From assembly GCA_030267565.1 (NCBI GenBank), contig BRXU01000029.1, positions 417,001 through 481,000 of the forward strand: a DNA stretch of 64,000 nt, read 5' to 3'. The position numbers and the translations under genes are program-made. Position 1 is the stretch's first letter, and every line of letters begins with the position of its first letter. Below the pieces are notes generated by a model. The model saw only the letters and a list, made by a program, of their open reading frames with translations, was not told the origin of the DNA and made no database searches. This document shows, in pieces, positions 44,801 through 54,515 of this stretch. Origin of the DNA: Pleodorina starrii (taxonomy: Eukaryota; Chlorophyta; Chlorophyceae; Chlamydomonadales; Volvocaceae).

Positions 44801-46140
44801 TGGCTGAATACCATGACAGTATCACATCTGGGCATAGAGGAATAAGCCGCACAAAGGAAGTTATTTCCCGCTCGTACTGGTGGCCCACTCTGGACGCAGA
44901 CGTGGCCGAGTATGTCGGAAGATGCCCCGAATGCCAGCGCAACAAGCCTTCCAACCATAAGCCGTATGGAAAGCTACAGCCCCTCCCAATACCGGAGACA
45001 AATTGGGAGAGCGTGTCACTCGATTTGATCACGCAGCTACCGAAAACCGCTAAGGGCCACGACGCCGTACTTGTGTTTGTGGATCGGCTCAGCAAAATGG
45101 TGCACTTTGCTGCCACTCACACCGACGTCAGTGCTGAGGAGATAGCGTGGCTATACCTCGAACACGTTTTCAAGCATCATGGGCTGTCCAGGTCCCTGGT
45201 GTCTGACCGTGGAACTCAATTCACCGGTCATTTTTGGCAGGAGCTGTTTAAGAGCCTTCGCACCAAACTACGCATGAGCACCGCTTACCATCCGCAAACG
45301 GACGGTCAGACGGAGCGCATGAACCGGCTCTTGGAAGAAACCCTTCGGCACTACGTCAATCCGACGCAGGATGATTGGGACAAACATCTGCCCTTAATCG
45401 AGTTTGCAATCAATAACTCGAAGCAGAGCAGTACCAATACAACGCCGTTCATGCTCAATTCGGGTCACCAACCTCGGGTTCCCGCGGATGTTGACATCGA
45501 ATTGGAGAATGGCAAAGTCCCATCGGCCAAAGAGTTTGCTTCCATTATGCGGGAACGCATCGCTGCGGCCCGCAGGCACCTGAAAGCGGCTCAGGATCGC
45601 CAACGCACTGCCTATAACCGCAAACGAGAGGATATCTCGTTTGACATTGGAGAAAACGTGTTGCTCTCTACATCCAACATTACGTTGAAGTCCCCTGGCG
45701 CAAAGAAGTTGCTGCCCAAATACATTGGGCCCTTCAAAATCCTGGCGCGCGTAGGTTCGGTGGCCTACAAACTTGACTTGCCAGCGGGATACAAAATTCA
45801 TCCAGTCTTCCACGTTTCGCTCCTAAAGCCTTACAAAGGTGACGGCACTTATCAACCGCCGCCCGCCTTTGTAGTGGAAGGCGAGGAGTACTGGAGCGTG
45901 GACAGTATCATCGACGTACGGGAACGCAAAATCGGGCGTAAAACACGCCGCGAATTTCTTGTAAAATGGGCCGGATTTGGTCCCGAACATAACACTTGGG
46001 AGCCTGAAGAGTCCCTTCGAAGGGATTCCTTGGTTGCCGAGGAGGTCGATGCCTTCCTCACTAAGCGCACCCAGGCACCGCCTCCCCGGGTTAAGCCTAC
46101 ATCTCGGCGCAGGCGCGTCAAAGGACAGCGCCGCCGGTGA
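41869..46140 (+). CDS. pol: pol polyprotein of the chromovirus (MTase-like, PR, RT, RNase H, IN, chromodomain)
   Basis: Open from the codon after the gag UAG to TGA at 46138-46140 (1423 codons); there is no ATG near its start. About 42130-42550 encodes a segment with FDAACNN and LWINPP (NPP at 42295-42303), resembling Dam-type adenine methyltransferases. The protease has DSGA at 42646-42657. The RT has LDYRALNK, SLDLQQGYYQI and YLDD (43807-43818). RNase H shows SDAS and TDHQPL. The integrase has an HHCC zinc site (GHRG...CPEC) and the D,D-35-E residues in VSLDLIT, VSDRGTQFTG and DGQTERMNR. A chromodomain (EYWSVDSIIDVRER to WEPEESL) lies at about 45886-46065. It appears fully intact and may be active. 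Confidence 0.95.
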   Translation, partial: ALGKDAEGAGSDPPEPARVSKALGCREAGPNLPVARVAVSHALGVRDGGIGAVGAAGPPDHTLGSPPAAQGVVFELPPPPPPGNDDRMFCSREFARVQSELGVKFTFDAACNNSGTNALCVPFASPSQSFFDKDVGGETLWINPPVHEVVRWQQHYAKCKAAQPSTTSAMFVAPKWPVLEQHFQSLGYALFKEYPIGKRLFTTPNNERGKAQLMGIHWPVQLWYDPPKTEAVLRSVQNNSGYSMHFLSKMYGKEAQTLVDSGACAVGAADGFVGQSLVNSLRLKVQPAAVTSVRLADGSLQQLLGQVAVPIRMGTYRDTVRLLVMPGGMPGTDILLGTDWLKRLKAVMSWDSDSLTLQRGGKSLTLHPTYVHRSADTEPDPIAVMNYVCARLHQATSVPLLSAKQAAKLLTRGARSYLMLVREDSVEPADPTRCESATVGAATSTDAPAPIDLVPQSEIEALKSEFSDVFAELNEPPPERPGIGHTIPLVEGAQPPAKRMYRLTQAEREEVKKQVADLLAKGFIEPSTSPFGAPVLFVEKQDKTLRMCLDYRALNKITVKRRYPMPSITDLFDQLQGAKVFSSLDLQQGYYQIRITPEDRPKTSFLTPEGQFQFKVLCFGLTNAPATFQSTMATIFREHIGRFVLVYLDDILIFSKTAQEHVRHLRIVLELLREHKFRAKLPKCDFNKAELKFLGHIVGRDGLKVDPSKVKVVQDWATPTNVSRLRSFLGLANYFRRFIQGYSSLVAPLTSLTGAQVPWDWTPECQSAFNGVKHALTNAPVLVLPELDKPFEVWSDASVFGTGAILLQDGRPVAYTSQKFTPAEINYTTTDQECLGVIHALTEWRCYLDGAQHVTLVTDHQPLVYLQDQKSNNLLSRRQARWMEYLSRFKFEWEYRPGRINVADPISRVHEPTVAAALTRSSIVADLLTRIQRGYHKDPSFADPLRIAGLYYNTSRGLWQKGQRVVIPDADGLRDLIMAEYHDSITSGHRGISRTKEVISRSYWWPTLDADVAEYVGRCPECQRNKPSNHKPYGKLQPLPIPETNWESVSLDLITQLPKTAKGHDAVLVFVDRLSKMVHFAATHTDVSAEEIAWLYLEHVFKHHGLSRSLVSDRGTQFTGHFWQELFKSLRTKLRMSTAYHPQTDGQTERMNRLLEETLRHYVNPTQDDWDKHLPLIEFAINNSKQSSTNTTPFMLNSGHQPRVPADVDIELENGKVPSAKEFASIMRERIAAARRHLKAAQDRQRTAYNRKREDISFDIGENVLLSTSNITLKSPGAKKLLPKYIGPFKILARVGSVAYKLDLPAGYKIHPVFHVSLLKPYKGDGTYQPPPAFVVEGEEYWSVDSIIDVRERKIGRKTRREFLVKWAGFGPEHNTWEPEESLRRDSLVAEEVDAFLTKRTQAPPPRVKPTSRRRRVKGQRRR

Positions 46141-46170
46141 ATACTGGCATCGCTCCCGGGACGTTCGCTT

Positions 46171-46184
46171 CAAAGGGGGGGGAG
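46171..46184 (+). promoter_or_regulatory. polypurine tract
   Basis: AAAGGGGGGGGAG lies directly upstream of the 3' LTR, the usual plus-strand DNA priming site. Confidence 0.85.
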
Positions 46185-46561
46185 TGTAACGATAATTATA
46201 CTTATAATATTTCCGACTTATAACCAATGGTTAACGGAACTCACTAAAGTGAGGAACGACCGTTGGATTAGTTGGAGACGATAATTGCGGAGCCCTGTCG
46301 TACATCAAGATCTCAAGGCGTCGGCCTCATATGCCGACTGGTGGAGCTTATGGGATTGAATTCTATTTCTCAGGTGTCTGTTGACACCACCTCTTACTAC
46401 TGTATGTTTCTGATATTAGTTAGATTAGTGCTGGTAAGCTGTTTAGGTGGGCGCCGTCGGTCTTCGTCTCCTTCAACTGGTCGTTCTTCGGTCGTCGCTC
46501 TGGCGACGCCTGGTACCTCGGTGAGTTCCCTTCCGCTGCGTAGCGTAGCTTAAACGTTACA
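46185..46561 (+). repeat. 3' LTR
   Basis: 377 bp. It is identical to the 5' LTR except for a 4-bp GTCG-type duplication near 46457 and a C/T change near 46325. It is followed by the TCTGG duplication. Confidence 0.95.
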
Positions 46562-47497
46562 TCTGGTCGATTGCAAGGTTGTACGATAAATGGTTGCCGT
46601 ACCTAATCCTTGCCTTATCCAGCTCCTTGAACACACAACACGGATTAGCGGTGGACGGATTAGCACGGATTAATTTCTTGTTGATTTGCCCTCCTTGATC
46701 CATGTGTAATAAACATATTCTTATCCCCATCACCTATCCTCGTAATATTTACATACATCGGTCTTGATTGCACACCCATTTTGCGCAACTACGATGGACG
46801 ACGACGACGACGACAATCGAAGGATCTTATCGTCATAGACGGTGGGCAACAAAATATGTCTTCGATTGTCTTTTTTATCAAGGTTTCAGATTGCGGCATG
46901 ACGACGAAGATGACTTTACCCCGTGTGGAGGACTGGCTATTTATCAATCCAAGAATAAATGCAAATCTGGAGCGCTGGTACAAGGCAAGGGAGGCCTATC
47001 GAACGTGTAACTCATTTATTATTCATTCGGTCCATTATTCATCCATTATTCATTATCTTGCAATGATCCGTGCCATTGCGCTATCAGCTGAATGAATAAA
47101 TAAAAGGCATGCTTTCGGATAGAACATAATCGATTTTCAATAAGTAAGGATGTGCACGCACGCACACCCCGTGCACAAACAATGTCGGCTGTCACTACAC
47201 TTGGCAGCATCGATATTTCATCCACTGTGGATTTAATGGGATGTTTTGGACGTTGTTGTGTCACCCTCAGCTGACTGTCCACTTCGTTCCACGCTCACAG
47301 GTGTGCACGTATGACCAGGTCACCTACAAGCGGGAAGCCAATCCAGTTTTTGAAGTGACTATGCCGTGCAAAGGCACGACTCCTAAAAATCTGACGTTTG
47401 ACTTTCAAAATGGGTATTGGAATAAAAAGAATATGGATAACGAGATACATGCCATGGCGGAGATGTCACAGTCGTGGTTATTGGTACGTAGGTGCAT

Positions 47498-47612
47498 GCG
47501 GTGGCGGGGGAGGACTGGGACCGGGGAAACCCGTCACCCCACCTCCTCTGCTCCCTTAACCCACGCCTCGGCCTCCGGTCGGGCGTATTATTATTATTAT
47601 TATTATTATTAT
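47498..47612 (+). mobile_element. non-LTR retrotransposon 3' fragment at an M11 copy 3 splice donor
   Basis: A 115-bp insertion with a 13-bp duplication, TACGTAGGTGCAT, at 47485-47497 and 47613-47625. It carries the same GGGACCGGGGAAACCCGTCA block and (ATT)n tail as the 3025-3796 element. It lies two bases beyond the 3' end of the 47301-47483 exon. The donor dinucleotide itself (GTACGT) is kept in front of it. Confidence 0.88.
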
Positions 47613-49721
47613 TACGTAGGTGCATATATTGGAACGAAAGCGGACGTCGTCCCGGGCGGGATACCGAAGTAGATTAGGCACAAGCGCGTATCAATTGACC
47701 AGAATTGACCTTGATGATGGTTTACATAGCTTACTACCTGCTGCCTTTAATTTCCTACACCACATGCGTCCCATTGAGTGCATGCCAAAGCTTCAGTTGA
47801 GCCTTGGATATCATTTTTGCAGCTAAATACCGGCTGCGTTTTGTGTGCACTGCTACGTAAGTAAATGACCAGAAACGTCGTCAGCTGTTCAAACGGACAT
47901 CGACCCGCCGTGCCTGAAGTGGCGGCCATACATGTATGTGCTTGTTCGTTGTTACGTCATGCATGATGACCGGACGGAGTGCACTGTCCGCAACCTTCCA
48001 AACTTAATCTGTTTGCAGACGAACCGGCCGGATCTGCAAGTTCGAATACTTGGGCTAAGAGCGAGTATGGTGACGACGTCTGTCCCATGGGAGGGCCGAA
48101 TTTCTGGAACGTCGAGCAGACTTTCTTGTGTACCAATGCGGCGCAGGTGAGACTCCGCCCAACGAATCCGCGTCACCCTACGTAGTTCCTGATAAAATCC
48201 ACCCATCCGAAATAAACTAGCATCTGCGGGTGCAGGCCTCTCCAGGTGTTACCACGCATACCTTACATGCATACCATGCATGGACGGAGGACGTATGCTG
48301 GGGCCTTTACCGTTACCCGCCGTTTGCGGATCGGATCGGACACATGCGTGGAAGGAGTCCCAACCTAACTGTATCACGCATCGAAAATATTTACCATCAT
48401 GCTGAAGAGCATTGGACAGCGTATTTGCTTTTTAAGATCAATTCGATGTCCAGCTAGATATCACTGCGCGCCACACTGAAGATTCGATCTCGCTCCCTGC
48501 CTTTTGGATATGCGCTTTCTGGCCCTTTGTATGTACGTATGCACATGGCGGTACAACGGCTCATCTATCCCCGGACATGCGTGCTTGGGCTGCAGTCGTA
48601 CAAGGCTGGTTGGGCCAAACCCATCCCCGGCGGCCATATCGATGCCTACAACCTCGTTCCCGAAGTCACTCAAAGGTTCACCCTGCCATCAATGTCCCTC
48701 AGCAAAAACAACATGCTCCGAATTATCTACGACCGTTCAAACAGGGAGATCGACAACATTTCCGCCCCAGATGTTCAAGACGCCATCTATGTGTCGTACA
48801 GGTAGGTGATCCTCGCTCACTTTCACTTATTGTAGTAGGCATAACCGCGAAGTCCGTGCCGTTCAAAGCACTTACTACGCGACCTATGTATGTGCACGGA
48901 CTAATGACTACGAGCACCAACAGCTGCTGAAAGTGGGGCAAGTTAATAACATGCATAGCATGCGATAGATAGATTGCAAGCAAGGGATGCTGCTGATGAC
49001 TAGGATGGTTGCAAGGATTAGGATGACTGCGTGCGCAGGCACTTTGTTTGTTGCACCTCCTGCTGCCATGCTGTGTTACCAAGCCCGTTACGCACCTATC
49101 TATCTACGCTTTGAGATCAGCAGCTGGTATAAAAATGGTGCAACCCGTGCAATCTTTGTGCATGCTTGCAGGGTTCGCCAGCCGGAATTTGACTCAGCCC
49201 TGCGTGACGATCAAAATAGGCGCGTCTGGTGAGGCTGCGTGCGCTGCGAATTATGAATCGATACATACCCTGTGACTCATGCGTACATCAGTTCAGCTGT
49301 ATAGGCACGTATAGGCTACCTGGTTGTAAAGCCGGCGGGAAGTTGGCATCATAGATTGCTGCTGAACTGCTGAGGAGTGGCGTTTTTATTGACCGCCAGC
49401 ATTAGTGATGAATGATCGTTGCCACACATGCATCCAGCATACACGCAATGCTGGAAATAAAGGATGCACTCCTATACACGTGCGGCCATCTTGATTGAAT
49501 CTCGTGACGGAAAGTCTGCCATTTATCGCGTGCAGCTTTCTCAGAACGTGCCACGCGCAAGCTAGGAAAGTGTCTTCGTTCCCGCCCTGAAGAGGGTACC
49601 CGCCTCATCCAAACACTGCGTCGGTGCACTGTCCGCGCACGTTCATGGATGGATGAACCCTCATCTATCCGGGGAACCTTGTTTGTTGTAATATTCCCAG
49701 CAGCGAAATCTTAATCTATAA

Positions 49722-49825
49722 CAGCCTGCTGCACGCACGTTTTCGGTAAACGAATGAATGAACATGGCCTGAATAATGTACGTACGTACAGGCCGTGCGT
49801 GTTTACCACCGAGAACGTGCAGGCT
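49722..49825 (+). other. intronic inverted repeat conserved in all M11 copies (copy 3)
   Basis: Diverged version of the hairpin at 10911-10995: AGCCTGC...CGTTTTCGGTAAAC opposite GTTTACCACCGAGAACG...GCAGGCT. The arms still pair although the loop and several stem positions have changed. Confidence 0.5.
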
Positions 49826-51578
49826 GGTATGGATTAAGTATTCTGCAGGCTGGCATCTCGCCTCCCTGGAGTTCTCGCCTCCGTTATTTCGCACGCACGC
49901 ACGTTTGATGTCAGTTACTCCATACGACCTATCTACCCATGCTGACGCGACGTTGCATCCCTTCGCTCGTTCAGGATACACCGATACAACCAGAGGTTCA
50001 ACGGATTACCAGCAGGCGCGCAGGATACGACGTTTGCCATGTCGGTGTTGACTGACGAACAACCACCCCCTATGATACAGAGACCTTGGTGGCAGAGAGC
50101 CAACCACTCCTTCACTCAGATGTTCCCAGCCGCGGTTGGCGGTTTTACCGTTACCATGACGAGCAAGACGGAGACCCATGCCACCGTCACCCTTTGTCGT
50201 TTTTTGAATAAAGTCGAAACAAGGGGAGACTCCACTTGCAGTGACGGCAGGGACAACGACTGGTAAGAGTAGAGTGCACTAGCTTTCGTTGTGTTTTGCC
50301 TGAGCATATATATCTCTGACGGAAAATCCAGCGGCCCTGCCTCTAGCTAGGCGGCCGTAAGCTTGCTGCTTGCACAAACTAAATGCAACGAAGTTTAATA
50401 GCGTTACATTTTGTCTCACGTCCTGGCGGTGGAATAAGCCAAGAAAGTACCTGTTACAACGGCTAACAACATTATTTGAAATCACATCCACATACAATGT
50501 TATTTACCCGGTCAGCAGACAAATCGGGCAGGAGCTTCTGCTAACCAAACAAAGATAACCGGCCATTCTTCCTGCCTGATACGCACTATTTAAGCCTAGA
50601 TATGATGTTGAATACGGTTGAATGCAGCCGACGTAGCGGCTTTGCTTTCTTGGCGACCGGTATCATTAGCCATCCGTCGTCGGCAATCGTGAAACATGTC
50701 TAACATACGGTGGTCGAATTTTAACGTACGTAGAAGCTTGCATGGAGTACTAGCTATATATGATCTCATTATTGTATTGCTTTATCTACCACGCACCGCT
50801 GCAGCGACGGTCTGGTGGATATGGACGACACCGACTGCAGAGAATCGCCGCCACCCTCGCCGCCTTCACCACATCCGCGTCCTCCTCCCCCGTCTCCGCC
50901 TCCACCTTCGCCACCTCCGGTCCGGCAAAGACCACCTCCACCCCGGCCGCGATGGCCGCGTTACCCACCAGGCAGACCACCGAAACCTCCAAGTCCTCCA
51001 CGTTCTCCACGTTCACGTCCTCCTCCACCGCGGGCGCGCACGACCAAGAGGGACGACGCAGCAGATGGGGAAGCTCCTCCGTCATGGGAATTGCCATCTA
51101 GCACAGGCTCTGCGGCCCATTGCCACACCTGCTGCTGCGTCATGAGCATTTTCCTAGCGGCGGTACTGTGCGCAGTACTGCAGTGGAGATGAATAATGAA
51201 GCATTTTATTATTCCGTCAACCTCAAGAGATGGGGCCCGCCGACTGACAGCGCGCGGCTGGCTTCCAGCCCGGAGTGAGTGAGGCGCCGTGCGTGCACAA
51301 ACCCATCCACCGCAGATCGATAGATATTTCCATCTGCGAGTTGTGCGCAAATTATTTTCCGTACGTAGGTTTGACCCCAGCTCTTGATTGCACTGCGCCA
51401 GCCGCTCTTCCATCCCTTCATGTATAGTAAGGTTGGGCACCGTGCGGGCACCGGTCGGTAGCTAGGTGCGCCTTGCAGCAGCTACATATATATCTCAGAC
51501 ATCGATCGGGCTGGCCGTGGTTCGCTCAGCAGATAGATGAAATTAATCTGCATATCGGGACGGAAATGAAGCGATGTA

Positions 51579-51583
51579 TGTAA
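51579..51583 (+). terminator. putative TGTAA polyadenylation signal, M11 copy 3
   Basis: TGTAA about 390 nt after the stop, at the conserved position, although the gene upstream is disrupted. Confidence 0.45.
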
Positions 51584-51639
51584 ATGGGTCTACACGGCAG
51601 CGGACACAGGGACAGACGTACACGCTATGTTCCCGTCCC

Positions 51640-52812
51640 GTACTCCCAGGGGGGCCCCGCCCTGTAGGATTGCCCATGTCCGTGTGCCCGTGTGCCCGTG
51701 TGCCCGTGTGCCCGTGTGCCCGTGGGACGGTGGAAGTAATTGGACAAGTTCAGACTTTCGGCCAACGGAAAGTCTGCATAAGTAATAGATTACATTCTTT
51801 ATTGCACGGTAAATTTATTATTGGAACCCAACCTCGTATGAGTAAAAACCAGTTTGGCAGTCTCCATGGACCGAGGCCGAGGTCAAACCAACACCTCTCG
51901 GCCTATAATTACTTCCAGAAGATTCATCGTTCCTTACAGTGGAATTCTGACATGACGGCGTGAAAAGAATCTTCGTTTCGGCAAGCAACCAACTATGTTT
52001 GCATTGCGAACATACATTCTTCCCGCGACCACACCACAGCAGCTCTGCTTGCCGGTCCGACCGACTTGAAGCACATTTCTATTACAAAGGTTGCAAGGAG
52101 CAAACCATGAGGGGCAAACTGTTGGTTGTTGGACGCCAAGCCGCCAATGCACGCACGATGCGGCGCTCTTCTGCGGGCCGCCCGACAAGTCCAGTCGGCA
52201 ACCTAGGGGGCTTCTACAGTCCTGTCCTAATGTTAATGTTGTCAAGCCTGCTCTACCATACGGCGGATACTTCGGTAGCGAAGCCTGTGCACTCTCGTCG
52301 GCAACTGCACGTCGTCGCGACCCTCGCAAACAGTTCCGCTGTCCTTCTATTGGCAAGTCAGCCTGCGTGATATGTGAATGATACACTCCACGTCTACTGT
52401 CATGTTCCTTAAGCCAATGCGCTCGCGGGAAGAGTTGCACAGTGCCGAGACGGAGCGCGATGCTGAACATGGGGTGGATTGCTCAAGCCGCAGGCATTTC
52501 GGATATAAAGCTCTGGCTGTCTATCAGCAGGACTGTTAGGACACTCTCACACTTGACGCCCTCGCCGCTCGCTTTGGAAATGATGCCGTATTTCGATCGA
52601 TGCGCTCATGCACCCGGCGGAATGACGTGATTCGTGCGGCGCCGGCAGGCCTTGCTGACGACTCCGCAAGCAGGCATTTCGGGGATAAAGCTCTGGCTAT
52701 ATATCAGCAGGACTGTCCACACTTTCGCCCTAGCACTCAACTTAACCCGTACGGATTGAACGGGGCCCCGCCCTTTTTCCGGCTTCAAGGAAGCCGACAC
52801 CAACCCCTTGTC
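51640..52812. mobile_element. GGGGCCCC-ended non-autonomous element
   Basis: Begins CCAGGGGGGCCCCGCCCTG, then GATTGCCCATG and a GTGCCC minisatellite (about five GTGTGCCC units, 51679-51722). It ends GGGGCCCCGCCCTTTTTCC plus the GGAAGCCGACACCAACCCC tail. The interior is collinear with about 35740-36655 (TTACATTCTTTATTGCACGG, TTTGGCAGTCTCCATGGACC). A GCAGGCATTTCGG..ATAAAGCTCTGGCT segment is duplicated inside it (about 52490 and 52672). No coding capacity was found. Confidence 0.6.
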
Positions 52813-54515
52813 AAAGTGTGGTCGTAAATAAAGGAGCGACTAGGCATTTGGGGACAGGCAGGCACATATGTACGAGCGACGCATGGCACTACATACGAAG
52901 TGCGGAAGGAAGCATTTTGATGACCGATCTGTCTGATGTTTTGGCGTGCGTCATTCCAGACCGACAATAATGTATTTTAAAGTGATATATAACCGAAGTT
53001 GATATATATTGCAGTGGTCCTTGCTTGCTTGCTTGCTTGCTTTTTTAATTAGTCTATCTTGTAAATAAATGGTTCCTTGTGGTTAACGCGCCATCCGAGC
53101 CCTTCCGAGCAAGCCCACTGTTTGAAATACTAAAAATCATGCTAATGGGTTAGTTGTGCTAGCTTATAAGAGGTAATGCTGATGATGATGATGTATTATG
53201 ATGTTACAATATCGATCCAGGACGATCTATCTATCTATCTAGACCTATATATCTAGACAATCCAGGAGGCCCATAGTCCGCCAGCGGGCCAAGCGATTGA
53301 GATAGCGAACGAAGTACTGTAAGAATAAACATAACTACCTACTGTACCTAAAACCCTAAAAACCCAACAAATAACTACATACGGTAGCTATACTGTCGCG
53401 CGCCCAACCCAAACGAATGTCATGCGCGTATGTATATATGGATCATTTCAGCCAGCTAGCGTTACGTAGATAGCGCAGACCCCGCTGCTGGCTCCCAAGG
53501 CACGAACATGACAAGCAGCATGGAGGCATTCGTTCAGAGTAGTGACACAATGTGTACGATATACAGCGTCCGTCGGGTACGTACAGTCCCGACTGGCGTG
53601 GGCATGCATGCTTGGAGAGCGGCTGCTGGCTGTACATGTCATCATACATCGCCAGTAGTAGCATCTGCAATGAACCCCAAGTTTTGTAAATCGCGACCAT
53701 CTATCTGGTGCGTGCCTAGTATACCGGAAAGCCCGCTGGAAGTCCTCGAGTCAGAGTAGTGGCTCTACGTGCGTATATATGTACCGTATTACATGCTTGA
53801 TCAGCATCGTCGGCGGATATAGGGTATAGCTAGAGCCGACATGGGGCCAACATGTACGGCAACTGCGGTACGGCAAATAAACGCGGGCCTCCATTAGCAA
53901 CAGCTCCCAACTAATGACACGCTTTCGAGACGAGATCCCAGAGGTACGCAGCAGCATGCAGAGCCAGCCAGCCCTCTCGCGCCTGCCGTCGGTACCCATC
54001 CATCCACACACAAGGAGGAGCGTGCTTAGGCGGTCTTTCCGTCGAGGCTGGGTTAGCAGCCCCTGGGCAGCGTCAGGGCCCGGTCAGATACCAGTACAAC
54101 TGTAACGATACCCCCCCACACACACACACACACACACTCACACTCACACTCACACGTCCGACGGAACGCAGGGTATATCTGCGATCTGCTTACAAGAACC
54201 ATGCATCATCATACACGTGCCGTCCGTCCGTCCGTCCGTGGTGACCGATCGACGCATGCATTCCATCCGGGCAATGCCGAGCAGGTGCCGGCGGCTCTCA
54301 TCGCTCGCGCCTCTATCTCTCGCCCCATTCGTTCCGCGCGTCCGGCTTTCCCCCGCACACCACGCACGCGTCAATACCGGTACATACGTACCCACGCCCC
54401 CTTCCTCCTTGCTTCGGACAGCGATCAACCCGTATCTACGTATCAGTCACGCATGCATTGCACCCGCACCCGCACCCGCACCAGATTCACGGATGCAATG
54501 GATGACTAATAATGG
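52813..54515. other. gene-free interval with simple repeats
   Basis: No supported gene. It contains short simple repeats: (CTTG)n near 53022, (GATGAT) near 53180, (CTAT)n near 53228 and (CA)n at about 54113-54138. TTACA at 54190-54194 (TGTAA on the minus strand) is a candidate polyadenylation signal for the minus-strand gene ending at 54516. Confidence 0.4.

Larger units (their letters stand above)
39391..46561 (+). mobile_element. Ty3/gypsy chromovirus-type LTR retrotransposon
   Basis: A structurally complete 7.17-kb element. It has LTRs of 373 and 377 bp and an exact 5-bp target duplication, TCTGG, at 39386-39390 and 46562-46566. The LTRs start TGTAAC and end GTTACA. A candidate primer-binding site, a polypurine tract, gag and pol are present. 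Domain order is gag, methyltransferase-like segment, protease, RT, RNase H, integrase, chromodomain; RT before integrase marks Ty3/gypsy and the C-terminal chromodomain marks chromoviruses. The LTRs differ by only a 4-bp indel and about one substitution, so insertion is recent. Confidence 0.95.
39076..46720. mobile_element. PIF/Harbinger-like element 3 (inverted, diverged), split by an LTR retrotransposon
   Basis: 39076-39390 and 46562-46720 together form an inverted, diverged relative of 31982-32648. They share a CGACCGAGTACC segment, the CCATGGCGGCCAC region, and GGTTGCCGTACCTAATCC plus CACGGATTAGCGG. The right end reads TGTGTAATAAACATATTC followed by TTA. The left inverted terminus is missing. 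Confidence 0.6.
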
